64,000 nucleotides of DNA, from NCBI RefSeq assembly GCF_019091085.1, contig NZ_JAGXJY010000013.1:107655-171654 (forward strand), in the 5' to 3' direction. Below the pieces are notes generated by a model. That model ran no database searches. It was not told the origin of the DNA and saw only the letters and a program-made list of their open reading frames with translations. This stretch comes from Mesorhizobium sp. GbtcB19. Lineage in GTDB: Bacteria; Pseudomonadota; Alphaproteobacteria; Rhizobiales; Rhizobiaceae. Positions within the stretch are counted from its first letter, which is position 1. Each line of letters opens with the position of its first letter. Shown here piece by piece: positions 52,060 to 60,396 of the stretch. The translations under genes were made by a program, and so were the position numbers.

Positions 52060-52608
52060 CTATGCCCGCAGGCGGTCACGCGCCCGCATCAGTGCAAATC
52101 CGAGCAGGTTCTCGCCGCGCCACAGCAACGGATTGGCGGCCTTCTCGTCATCGGCCGCGAGGCCGATGCCCCAGATGCGGTCGACAGGGCTCGCCTCGAC
52201 CAGAACCTTGTCGCCCGTCGCGAGCAGAAACGCACCCAAATCCTTGTTCTGGCTGAATTTCTGAAAGCTGCCCTCGGCGACGATATCGTTCTTCTCGCGG
52301 TCCCACAGCGCGCCGTCGAAGCCCTTGACCTTGCGGCCCAATTCCTTCGCCTGCTTGGGGCTGCCGGCCTCCACGATCCGCGCCGCCATCTCTTCGTCGC
52401 CGAACAGGCGCGCCTTGGACGCCATCATCCAGTGTTCAGCCGTCGCATAGCGCGAACCGGCCGCGGTGAAGGGCGCCGGCCACCACTGGCTGAAGCAGGA
52501 TGCGGTGATGCTGCCGTCCTTCGAGGGCTGGTGGCCCCAGAAGAACAGCAGACGCGGGCGCGATTTGGAGCGGACGGCTTCTTCGAGCCAAGCGCGGTCG
52601 TAGGTCAT
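52060..52608 (-). CDS. NADAR-domain protein (YbiA/RibX-like)
   Basis: 182 residues. NADAR features: FFWGHQPSKDGSITASCFSQWWPAPF, YATAEHWMMASKARLFGD, AKELGRKVKGFDGALWD, and the late DRIWGIGLAADDEKAANP followed by WRGENLLGFALM. Family members hydrolyse N-glycosidic bonds, for instance of riboflavin intermediates or ADP-ribosylated molecules. It is a stand-alone gene, convergent with the S10 peptidase gene (6-bp gap). Confidence 0.9.
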   Translation of the reverse strand: MTYDRAWLEEAVRSKSRPRLLFFWGHQPSKDGSITASCFSQWWPAPFTAAGSRYATAEHWMMASKARLFGDEEMAARIVEAGSPKQAKELGRKVKGFDGALWDREKNDIVAEGSFQKFSQNKDLGAFLLATGDKVLVEASPVDRIWGIGLAADDEKAANPLLWRGENLLGFALMRARDRLRA

Positions 52609-52762
52609 GCGGCGGATGGAACAGCGTGAGCCTCGGCTTTGTCAATCGGCTGGACACCTTGTTCCTGCCAATCCCCTGCGCCAACGCAAGCACCGTGCTG
52701 GAGCAGCGCAGCCCTTGCGTTCGCTCGTATAGCTGCCACCTCCAGGCAAGCAGATCGATACC

Positions 52763-53661
52763 ATGGCCGATATCGTCGTCCTAGAAAGCCGAGAAAGGGT
52801 GCTGGCCGGCATCCTGTTCACGGCTGCCGCCTATTTCCTGTTTTCGGCGCAGGATGCCTCGATCAAGCTTCTGGTCGCCGGCATGACGGTCTGGCAGATC
52901 ATGTTCTTCCGCTCGATCACGGTGCTTCTCGCCTGCAGCGCGATCGGCGGCAAGCGGCTGTTTGCCGACACGATCGCCTCGCCGATCGTCAGGCCGATGC
53001 TGGTGCGCAGCGCTTTCACGCTCGCCGCCTGGCTCTGCTACTACAACGCCGCGCGCTCGCTGCAGCTTGCCGAGCTCACCACCATCTATTACGCCGCGCC
53101 GATCATCGTCACCGTGCTGTCGGTGCTCATCCTGGGCGAGACGGTGCCGCTGTTGCGCTGGATCGCGGTGTTCATCGGTTTCGCCGGCGTGTTCATCGCC
53201 TGCGATCCGACGCGGCTCGGCTTCTCCGTGCCGGTGCTTCTGGTGCTGGCTGCCGCGGTGCTTTGGGGCATCGCCGTGGTGCTCTTGCGCAAGACTGCCA
53301 TGCAGGAGCGCACCATGATCCAGTTGGTGCTCAACAATTTCTATTTCCTGCTCTTCTCGGCTCTGCCGGCGCTGATCTGGTGGCGCACGCCCGACGCAAC
53401 GCAGCTGCTGTTGCTGCTCAGCGTCGGCGCGCTCGGCGGCGTGGCGCAATACATGCTGTTCGAAGGCATGAAGCGGGCGCCGGTGTCGATCGTGGCGCCG
53501 TTCGAATACACACCTCGCTGGTCTGGGCCTTCGCGCTGGGCTACGCCATCTGGGGCGACGTGCCGCGCACGGAAGTGTTCATGGGCGCGGCGCTGATCAT
53601 CGGCGCCGGCTTGCTGGTCGTCGGCAACGAGCGTTTCCGCAAACGGGAGCAGGCCTCATGA
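52763..53661 (+). pseudogene. EamA/DMT-type transporter, frameshifted near the C-terminus
   Basis: The frame from 52763 encodes a ten-helix EamA transporter (two EamA repeats, 'YYAAPIIVTVLSVLILGE' in the first) up to FEYT at about residue 249. It then shifts. The expected continuation SLVWAFALGYAIWGD...VGNERFRKREQAS is in another frame and ends at 53661. The cause is an extra AC in the run ACACACC at 53508-53514; removing two bases restores one protein of about 298 residues. The shifted frame ends at 53596 with an Arg/Trp-rich non-membrane tail. Either a recent loss-of-function mutation or a sequencing error. Tandem with an intact paralogue. Confidence 0.85.
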
Positions 53662-53698
53662 CGGAAGGCTGTCAGGAGCAACCGGGTAGGCTGGCACC

Positions 53699-54616
53699 AT
53701 GACCGATACGCTCGACATGCCGGAAAAGCTCGCGCCTGCCGCCGCCGACGCAGCGGCCGAGCGCACGCTCGGCATCGTTCTCGTGTCAGCTTCGGCCATC
53801 GCCTTCGCGCTCACCGGCGTGCTGACCAAGTCGATTCATGCCGATCCGCTGACGATCACATGCTGGCGCGGTTTTTTCGGCTCGATCCTGATCACACTCT
53901 ACGTGCTGTGGCGCCGGCGCCGCTCGGGCGGGCGCGAAAGCCTGCGATTGGGCTGGCGCGGCTGGCTGCTGGCAATTGAGGGCGCTGCCGCCAGCATCGC
54001 CTTCATCTCGGCGTTCAAATTCACCTATGTCGCCAATGTCGCGGTGATCTACGCCACCTCGCCTTTCATCGCGGCGCTGCTCGCCTTCCTTCTGGTGCGC
54101 GAGAAAATCCGGCTGCAGACGATGATTGCCGCGGCCGTATCGCTGTGCGGCGTCGCCATCATGGTCGGCGCCGGCCTCGGCAACGGCCATCTGTTCGGCG
54201 ACGGGCTGGCACTGCTGATGACCGCCGGCAGCGCGCTCTACATGATCATGGTGCGCGCCTTCCGCGATTCGCCGGTCGTCTGGGCGGGCGCGGTGTCGGC
54301 CTTCCTGCTTTTCGTGCTCGGCTGGTTCGTCACCGATCCGCTCGCGGTGTCGACGCGCGACGTGGCGTTGCTCGGAGCCTTCGGCTGCTCCTTCGCCTTG
54401 GCGTCGATTCTGTGGACGGAAGGCTCACGGCTCGTCCCATCCGCCGAAGCCGGCCTGCTCGGCTCGGCCGAGGTGCCGTTCGCCATCCTGTTTGCCCTGA
54501 TCTTCCTCGGCGAAGCCCCGCCAATGGCCAGCATCGTCGGCGGCGCCATCGTGCTTTGCGCGGTTTTCGCCCATGCCGGGCGCGACTGGCTGAGGGCCAG
54601 ATCGGCGCGTTCGTAA
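53699..54616 (+). CDS. EamA/DMT-type membrane transporter
   Basis: 305 residues, ATG at 53699. Ten hydrophobic segments in two EamA repeats, with FKFTYVANVAVIYATSPFIAALLAFLLVREKI in the first and AEVPFAILFALIFLGEAP in the second. The family exports or imports small metabolites. The substrate is unknown. Lies 37 bp after the frameshifted paralogue and could compensate for it. Confidence 0.9.
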   Translation: MTDTLDMPEKLAPAAADAAAERTLGIVLVSASAIAFALTGVLTKSIHADPLTITCWRGFFGSILITLYVLWRRRRSGGRESLRLGWRGWLLAIEGAAASIAFISAFKFTYVANVAVIYATSPFIAALLAFLLVREKIRLQTMIAAAVSLCGVAIMVGAGLGNGHLFGDGLALLMTAGSALYMIMVRAFRDSPVVWAGAVSAFLLFVLGWFVTDPLAVSTRDVALLGAFGCSFALASILWTEGSRLVPSAEAGLLGSAEVPFAILFALIFLGEAPPMASIVGGAIVLCAVFAHAGRDWLRARSARS

Positions 54617-54716
54617 AAATATTTTTCGAGTCACGGAACCATCATCCGACTCGCGCATTATTGGTTCGACGGGTCACCCCCCAAGTCCCCCCAAACCCCT
54701 CGACCCGTCCGACTAG

Positions 54717-54745
54717 AAGCCGACCCGCAAAAAGGTCGGCTTTTT
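54717..54745 (+). terminator. Terminator after the EamA gene
   Basis: AAGCCGACC and GGTCGGCTT pair as a 9-bp stem (54717-54725 with 54734-54742), followed by a T run to 54745. Lies between the + strand EamA gene and the - strand LysR gene and could serve as terminator for both. Confidence 0.85.
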
Positions 54746-54764
54746 CTTTGGAGAAACCTTCCCT

Positions 54765-55619
54765 TCAGGACGGCAGGGCCAAGTCGCTGCCGAGCAGTTC
54801 GGCCAGATCCCTTGCGGGGCGAGGAGCTTCGCGCCCGAGCCGGATGGCGAAGTCGGCCATCGGCAATGGCGGCAGGTCGAGATCGGGCGACGCCTCCACG
54901 ATGCCGGAATGGGCGAAACGCCGGGTGCGCGGCGTCAGCGCGATGCCGGCATCGACCGCGGTGCGCAGGCCGGCGAGGCTGGCGCTGCCGGCGGCGATGC
55001 GATAGCGGCGACCGGCGGCGTCTAACGCATTGAGCGCGGCCTCGCGGAAACCGCAATAGGGGTCGAGCAGCGCCAGCGGCACCGTTTCCTGCCGCGTCGC
55101 CAGGCCTTTTTCCGAGCAGAGCCACAGCATCGGCTCGCTGATCACGGCCGCTTCGTCCGGCGATGCGGCATGGCGCATGGTGATCGCGAGGTCCAACTGG
55201 CCCGCCTGCAAGGCCGAGCCGAGCTCCTGGGAACGGCCGACGCGCAGTTCGATCCGCACGCGCGGATGGCTGACGGCGAAGGCCCTGAGCAGGTCCGGCA
55301 GGCCGTGATCGGCGAAATCCTGCGTCGTGCCGATGGCGATGCGGCCGCCGGCTCTCGCGCCTTTGAGCGCCAGCCAGGCCTCGGTGTGGACGGCCAATAT
55401 GCGCCGCGCGTGGCCGACAAGGTCCTCGCCGGCCGGCGTCAGCCCGCGCCCCCTGCCCTGCGGGGTGAGCAGCGGCTCGCCGACGATCTCTTCCAGCCGC
55501 TGCATCTGCGCGGTCACCGCCGACGGCGTGCGGCCGACAGCGGACGCGGCTTTTGCGAGCGAGCCGCCATCGACGAAGGCGAGGAAGGTTTTCAAGAGGT
55601 CGGGGTCGAGCGTTTCCAT
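54765..55619 (-). CDS. LysR-type transcription regulator
   Basis: 284 residues, ATG at 55619. N-terminal winged helix LLKTFLAFVDGGSLAKAASAVGRTPSAVTAQMQRLEE, then the effector-binding domain (IGTTQDFADHGLPDLLRAF, LDLAIT). Divergent from the tautomerase gene with a 112-bp interval carrying two dyads, the usual layout of a LysR regulator and its target. Confidence 0.92.
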   Translation of the reverse strand: METLDPDLLKTFLAFVDGGSLAKAASAVGRTPSAVTAQMQRLEEIVGEPLLTPQGRGRGLTPAGEDLVGHARRILAVHTEAWLALKGARAGGRIAIGTTQDFADHGLPDLLRAFAVSHPRVRIELRVGRSQELGSALQAGQLDLAITMRHAASPDEAAVISEPMLWLCSEKGLATRQETVPLALLDPYCGFREAALNALDAAGRRYRIAAGSASLAGLRTAVDAGIALTPRTRRFAHSGIVEASPDLDLPPLPMADFAIRLGREAPRPARDLAELLGSDLALPS

Positions 55620-55621
55620 AT

Positions 55622-55672
55622 TTCGACAATATCGAACCTTTTGTCAAAAACAATTCGATTTTATTGACGAAT
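55622..55672. promoter_or_regulatory. Two dyads between lysR and tautomerase genes
   Basis: TTCGA-CAATA-TCGAA (55622-55636) is a perfect 15-bp palindrome fitting the LysR T-N11-A form. ATTCG-N10-CGAAT (55653-55672) is a second dyad about three turns away. Together they could be recognition and activation sites for the adjacent LysR protein. Confidence 0.5.
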
Positions 55673-55731
55673 GGATCGGCCCATATCTCTTCCATCGAAG
55701 GCGCGAGACGCCAAACCCGAAGGAGAAGAAA

Positions 55732-56139
55732 ATGCCGATCATCAATATCAGCGTCACCGGCAAGCCGGACGCCAAGCTGTCCGCCGCCATCGCCAAGGAG
55801 GCTACCGAAATCACGGCGAAGCTGCTGCGCAAGGATCCGACCATCACTGCGGTCGCGGTCAACTACATCGATCCGCAGCACTGGTTCGCCGGCGGCAAGT
55901 CGCTGGCCGATCACGGCACCAACACGTTCTGGCTAGACATCAAGGTCGTCGACGGCACCAACACCAAGTTAGAGCTCGAAGCCTATCTCAAGGCGATCTT
56001 CGAGGCCTTCGGCCGTCTGCTGGGCGGCGTGCATGAGGAAAGCTATGCCTTCGTGCATGAGGTGCCGGCGGCGGCCTATGGCTATGGCGGCAAGACCCAG
56101 GAGTTCCGGTTCATCAGCGGCAGGTTGAACGCGGCTTAA
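55732..56139 (+). CDS. Tautomerase family protein
   Basis: 135 residues from the ATG at 55732 (site AAGGAGAAG upstream). Begins MPIINISVTGKPD, so processing exposes Pro at position 1, the catalytic base of the 4-oxalocrotonate tautomerase superfamily. At twice the length of a single 4-OT unit it may hold two beta-alpha-beta repeats, the second degenerate. Probable target of the divergent LysR regulator. Confidence 0.86.
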   Translation: MPIINISVTGKPDAKLSAAIAKEATEITAKLLRKDPTITAVAVNYIDPQHWFAGGKSLADHGTNTFWLDIKVVDGTNTKLELEAYLKAIFEAFGRLLGGVHEESYAFVHEVPAAAYGYGGKTQEFRFISGRLNAA

Positions 56140-56170
56140 ATTTTGCTGCTCCGCCCTCCTGGACGGCACG

Positions 56171-56677
56171 CTACCTCGCGGGAGGATGAAGCCTGGTATC
56201 CAGCGCGAAATCCTCCTGCAGGTGCGGTTTATAAAGGCCGCTCGCCCAGCCGGGATCGAATACCAAGTTCCAACTATGCTGGGACACAGCGCTTGGAATC
56301 AGAAACATGGGATGCTCCGCTAGCAGACTGTCGCCGAACTGCTGCTGGCCAGCGCCGGGAATGCCAGGACGCAGCCAGTTGGCGTTCGGAACATCGTCCA
56401 TTTGCACGACATGAATCTTGGACGGATCGGTGATGTCGAAGGCAGTCAACACGTGAGGAACGGTATCGAGCGTGCGAAATCCCTTATGGACCGCCACCTC
56501 CAGAATGGCGGTCGACGGGTCAATGGACGCATATACGGCCCGGACCCCTTTGCTGTTCCACCTTCCCCCGAGTTTGAAGGCTCCCTCGCCGCTGTCCCAG
56601 CTTGCCTGGAAGCGTTTGTGATCAAGTCTCCAGCCGAGGACTTCTCCCGTCCCAAGAGAACCCGGCAAAGGCGTCAC
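56171..56677 (-). CDS. RES-domain toxin
   Basis: 168 residues from a GTG at 56677 that overlaps the antitoxin stop as GTGA. RES features: early GWRLDHKRF, AFKLGGRWNSKGVRAVYAS with the conserved Arg/Gly/Tyr set, STAILEVAVHKG with conserved Glu, and a C-terminal SWNLVFDPGWASG. RES toxins act on NAD+, either degrading it or transferring ADP-ribose. Lower GC than the neighbouring core genes, consistent with horizontal acquisition. Confidence 0.9.
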   Translation of the reverse strand: MTPLPGSLGTGEVLGWRLDHKRFQASWDSGEGAFKLGGRWNSKGVRAVYASIDPSTAILEVAVHKGFRTLDTVPHVLTAFDITDPSKIHVVQMDDVPNANWLRPGIPGAGQQQFGDSLLAEHPMFLIPSAVSQHSWNLVFDPGWASGLYKPHLQEDFALDTRLHPPAR

Positions 56678-57159
56678 GCGTAGACACCATAGTCAAGTCG
56701 TTCGAGGAATTCCTGTACAAGCATAGTGCCCGCAGCCGTGGCCAAAAGATCGATCGGTCGCCGGTTGTCCAAGCCCATGGCGGGCTCAATCATCCATTTC
56801 TCAGCCGCTTCCTGGTTTCCCAGAACGGACGCGGCCTTGGTGAGAACCCTTGCGAAATTCCAGGTCCTTGAACCTTGCTCGCGATTGAGCGTCCTGGAGT
56901 GATCCGACTTGTGCCGCTGGAATGTCCGCTCGCTCATGCCGAATGCCGCCTCGAAGGCATCTGCTTCAATGACGGTCAGTTGCCTGACAAGGCTTTCCAG
57001 GGCCTGGCTTGGAATTCCATGCAGGATCATTTCATGGGCCTCGAGCGGGCTGGATACCGAGGATCCAAGAACCTTCGGCCCGCCGAACAGGTCGACCAGC
57101 CGTTCGAACTCCGGCTCCATGTGTGGCGCTTCGGCAAACCCCGTTGGGAAACTGGCCAT
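56674..57159 (-). CDS. Xre/MbcA/ParS-type antitoxin of the RES toxin
   Basis: 161 residues from the ATG at 57159, chosen because GGAGAGGTGAGC precedes it. An N-terminal Xre-like helical region includes IEADAFEAAFGMSERTFQRHK. The C-terminal DUF2384 part contains WNFARVLTKAASVLGNQEAAEKWMIEPAMGLDNRRPIDLLAT split over the usual helices. Neutralises the downstream RES toxin and probably represses its own promoter. Confidence 0.9.
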   Translation of the reverse strand: MASFPTGFAEAPHMEPEFERLVDLFGGPKVLGSSVSSPLEAHEMILHGIPSQALESLVRQLTVIEADAFEAAFGMSERTFQRHKSDHSRTLNREQGSRTWNFARVLTKAASVLGNQEAAEKWMIEPAMGLDNRRPIDLLATAAGTMLVQEFLERLDYGVYA

Positions 57160-57173
57160 GCTCACCTCTCCGT

Positions 57174-57214
57174 CACGTGTCGCTTTATCTACGACATGTG
57201 TCACAGCTTTTCAA
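57174..57214 (-). promoter_or_regulatory. Toxin-antitoxin promoter overlapped by an inverted-repeat operator
   Basis: On the minus strand TTGAAA (57214-57209), a 17-bp spacer and TAGATA (57191-57186). The inverted arms CACGTGTCG (57174-57182) and CGACATGTG (57192-57200), with one mismatch, straddle the -10 box, as expected of an autorepressor site. Confidence 0.6.
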
Positions 57215-57330
57215 GTAGGGATCGAAGCACTGCGTCAGCCCGCATTGACCTTGCCCGCACTTGCGCTACCCTCTGCCATCGAAGCGGCCGCCAAAGAGCC
57301 GCGTCCTGGAGGACGTTGGGAGAGAGCGGC

Positions 57331-59553
57331 ATGATCCTGACCCTGGCGCTGCTGGCGGGCCTTGTCTTTGCCTGGCTGCTGATCGCGGTGATCGAACGGT
57401 TCCGGCTCGACCTGCGCTTCACCCAGGCGCTGCTCTATGTGCCGTTCAAGCTCGCCTACCGCATTGCCGACAACCGCATCCGCATTGCCCGCAGCGCCAA
57501 GACACCGGTCATCTATGTCGTCTCGCACCAGTCGCGCATCGAGCCGGCGCTGATGCTGTCGCTGCTTCCCGACGACACGCTGCACATTCTGGACGAGGCT
57601 TCGGCGCGCTCGCCCTGGCTCGAGCCGTGGCGCGAACTTGCCCGCACGATTCCCTTCAACGCCGAGCACCTCTTCGTCAGCCGCCGGCTGGTGCGCGTGC
57701 TGAAGGGCAAGGGACGGCTCGCCGTCTATCTGCCCGACAATGTCGAACCGGACGTCAAATCCTTCCGGCTGTTTCGTGCCATCACCCGCATCGCCATGCA
57801 GGCTGACGCGCGCATCGTGCCGATCTTCGTTGCCGGCACGCGCGACCTGCCGGTGTCGCTGACGCCGAAGGAGAAGGCGCCTCGCCACTGGTTCCGGCGA
57901 CTGTCGGTGAGCGTGCTGGAGCCGATGACCGTCGCCGAGCTGGTGGCGCGCAACCCCGACATGGCTTCCAACACCAATGCGCTGTTCGACCGGTTCGCCG
58001 AAGCACGGCTCTACGGCACCAATCTCGACCGCGGCCTGTTCCTCGCCATGCGCGACGCCGCCGATCGCGTCGGCCCATCACATCCGATCATCGAGGACGT
58101 GATCTCGGGTTCGCTCAGCTATCGCAGGCTGTTCATCGGCGCGCGCGTGCTCGGCCGCCATTTCGAGACGGTGACGGCGCCGGGCGAAGCGGTCGGCGTG
58201 CTGTTGCCCAACGCCAATGGCGTGGTGCTCACCTTCGTCGGCCTGATCTCCGCGGCGCGCGTGGCGGCCATGATCAACTACACCGCCGGCCCGGCCAGCG
58301 TGACCGCGGCGATCCGCACCGGCGTCATCCGCACCGTGGTGTCCTCCCGCGCCTTCATCGAAAAAGCCGGCATCGACGACATCGTCGCCGCGGTCGAGGC
58401 GGGCGGCGCCAAGATGCTGTGGCTGGAGGATGTGCGCGCCAGCGTGACCACGCTGGACAAGGTCGCCGCGGCACTTTTGTGGCGCTTGCCGCTGCAGCGG
58501 CAAGAGGCCGGCAAACCTGCCGTCATCCTGTTCACCTCCGGCTCGGAAGGCACGCCGAAGGCAGTGGTGCTGTCGAACCGCAATCTGCTTGCCAATGTCA
58601 TGCAGGCCGAGGCGCGCGTCTCCGTTTCGCCGGCCGACACCCTGCTCAACGTGCTGCCGGCGTTCCATTCCTTCGGCCTGACCGGCGGCACCATCCTGCC
58701 GCTGGTGCTGGGCATAAAGCTGTTCCTCTATCCCTCGCCGCTGCACTACAAGATCATCCCGGAGATCGCCCGCAAGGTGAAGCCGACCGTGATGTTCGGC
58801 ACCGACACCTTCCTCGCCAACTACGCCCGCACCGCCAAGGACGGCGACTTTTCCAGCCTGCGCTTCGTCGTGGCCGGCGCCGAGGCAGTGAAGCCGGAGA
58901 CGCGGCGCACCTATCGCGACCGCTTCCAGGCCTCGATCGTCGAAGGCTTCGGGCTGACGGAAGCCGCGCCCGTGGTGGCGGTGAACACCGCCATCCACGG
59001 CCGCGACGGCACGGTCGGGCGGCCGCTGCCGGCCATCCGCATGAAGCTGGAGCCGGTCGAAGGCATCGCCGAGGGCGGCCGGCTGTGGCTCGACGGGCCG
59101 AACATGATGATGGGCTACATGACGGCCGACCGCCCCGGCGAATTGCAGCCGCTGGAAGGCTGGCACGACACCGGCGACATCGTGTCGATCGACCGCGAGG
59201 GCTTCATCACCATCCGCGGGCGGGCCAAACGCTTCGCCAAGATCGCCGGCGAGATGGTGTCGCTGGGCGCCGTCGAGATGCTGGTGCAGTCGCTGTGGCC
59301 GGAAGAGCGCCACGCGGCGGTGGCGGTGCCAGACAAGCGTCGCGGCGAGCGCATCGTGCTGGTCACCACCGCCGACGACGCCAATCCGGAGGAACTGCGC
59401 CAGTTCGGCAGGAAGGCGGGTGCTGCCGAGCTGATGGTGCCCAACGACATCATCAAGGTGGAAGAGATCCCGGTGCTGGGTTCCGGCAAGACGGATTACG
59501 TCTCGGCGCGCAAGCTGGCTATTGATAGGCTGGGGCTGGGTGTGGCCGCCTGA
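57331..59553 (+). CDS. Aas-like bifunctional acyltransferase / acyl-ACP (acyl-CoA) synthetase
   Basis: 740 residues from the ATG at 57331. A longer open frame upstream would cross the toxin-antitoxin promoter and is rejected. An N-terminal membrane helix is followed by a PlsC-type acyltransferase domain (to about 200), with H66-QSRI-E71 where most members have HX4D. The AMP-binding ligase domain has LFTSGSEGTPKAVVLSNRN (about 400), VEGFGLTEAAP and GWHDTGDIVSIDREGFITIRGRAKRF split over motifs. E. coli Aas re-acylates lysophosphatidylethanolamine. A similar lipid-recycling role fits its position beside psd and pssA. Confidence 0.85.
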   Translation: MILTLALLAGLVFAWLLIAVIERFRLDLRFTQALLYVPFKLAYRIADNRIRIARSAKTPVIYVVSHQSRIEPALMLSLLPDDTLHILDEASARSPWLEPWRELARTIPFNAEHLFVSRRLVRVLKGKGRLAVYLPDNVEPDVKSFRLFRAITRIAMQADARIVPIFVAGTRDLPVSLTPKEKAPRHWFRRLSVSVLEPMTVAELVARNPDMASNTNALFDRFAEARLYGTNLDRGLFLAMRDAADRVGPSHPIIEDVISGSLSYRRLFIGARVLGRHFETVTAPGEAVGVLLPNANGVVLTFVGLISAARVAAMINYTAGPASVTAAIRTGVIRTVVSSRAFIEKAGIDDIVAAVEAGGAKMLWLEDVRASVTTLDKVAAALLWRLPLQRQEAGKPAVILFTSGSEGTPKAVVLSNRNLLANVMQAEARVSVSPADTLLNVLPAFHSFGLTGGTILPLVLGIKLFLYPSPLHYKIIPEIARKVKPTVMFGTDTFLANYARTAKDGDFSSLRFVVAGAEAVKPETRRTYRDRFQASIVEGFGLTEAAPVVAVNTAIHGRDGTVGRPLPAIRMKLEPVEGIAEGGRLWLDGPNMMMGYMTADRPGELQPLEGWHDTGDIVSIDREGFITIRGRAKRFAKIAGEMVSLGAVEMLVQSLWPEERHAAVAVPDKRRGERIVLVTTADDANPEELRQFGRKAGAAELMVPNDIIKVEEIPVLGSGKTDYVSARKLAIDRLGLGVAA

Positions 59554-59577
59554 TCTCCTGCCCGAGGGGATTACCAG

Positions 59578-60393
59578 CTACCCAATGTCCGAAGGCGGCA
59601 CCTTTTCACCCTCCAGCCTCGCCCGCTTCGAATAGGCGCGCACAGAGAACGGCAGGAAGAGCAGATAACCCGCGACCGAGGCGGTCAGCGTGTACCAGGG
59701 ATAGGTCATCAGAAGCAGGATATAGAGCACGACAGCCAGGATGACCGGCAGCACCCTGTCGCCCGGCACCTTGACGCTCTTGCCCGAATAGACCGGCAGG
59801 CGGCTGACCAGCAGAAACGCGACAAGCACCGTGAAGCCGGTGGCGATGAAGCCGGCCGGCCGGCTGGGCTCCAGCCCGAGCCGCAGGAAATACAGATAGA
59901 GCGGCAGCATGACCAGCACGGCGCCCGCTGGAGCCGGAACACCGACGAAATATTCTGACTGCCAGGCCGGCTGGTCGTGGTCCTCGGTCAGCACGTTGAA
60001 GCGGGCGAGCCGCATGCCGCAGGCGATGGTGAAGAGAAGCGCCGCGATCCAGCCCGGCGAGCCGGCGCGGTCGAGCAGGAAGGCGTAGAGCACCAAAGCC
60101 GGCGCGACACCGAAATTGACGATATCGGCCAGCGAATCCATCTGCGCGCCGAATTTCGAGGTGGCCTTCAGCATGCGCGCCAGCCGCCCGTCGATGCCAT
60201 CGAGAAAGGCGGCAAGCAGCACCATGACCACCGCGATCTCGAAACGGTTCTCGAAGGCGAAGCGGATACCCGACAGGCCGGCGCAGATAGCGAGCACCGT
60301 GACCAGGTTGGGCAGCACCATGCGCATCGGGATCTCGCGGATGCGCGGACCGCCGCTGGCATGAGCCTCGAACTTTTTGAATGGCGCGCCCAA
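59578..60393 (-). CDS. pssA: PssA, CDP-diacylglycerol-serine O-phosphatidyltransferase
   Basis: 271 residues from a TTG at 60393. The N-terminal PRIREIPMRMVLPN segment is family-like, so a later ATG would truncate it. CDP-alcohol phosphatidyltransferase motif D-G-x2-A-R-x8-G-x3-D-x3-D is present as DGRLARMLKATSKFGAQMDS followed by LAD. About eight membrane segments. Makes phosphatidylserine, the substrate of Psd encoded just upstream. This is the membrane-type PssA seen in rhizobia. Confidence 0.94.
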   Translation of the reverse strand: MGAPFKKFEAHASGGPRIREIPMRMVLPNLVTVLAICAGLSGIRFAFENRFEIAVVMVLLAAFLDGIDGRLARMLKATSKFGAQMDSLADIVNFGVAPALVLYAFLLDRAGSPGWIAALLFTIACGMRLARFNVLTEDHDQPAWQSEYFVGVPAPAGAVLVMLPLYLYFLRLGLEPSRPAGFIATGFTVLVAFLLVSRLPVYSGKSVKVPGDRVLPVILAVVLYILLLMTYPWYTLTASVAGYLLFLPFSVRAYSKRARLEGEKVPPSDIG

Positions 60394-60396
60394 CGC

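Noticed and set aside
54660..54716. GGTTCGACGGGTC resembling a tRNA T-arm or attachment site
   Set aside because: No matching acceptor or anticodon arms within range. The C-rich stretch lies between convergent genes and more likely belongs to the terminator region.
56875..57330. N-terminal extension of the Aas-like protein by 152 residues
   Set aside because: The extension is antisense to the antitoxin gene and its promoter. The ATG at 57331 starts a proper membrane anchor.
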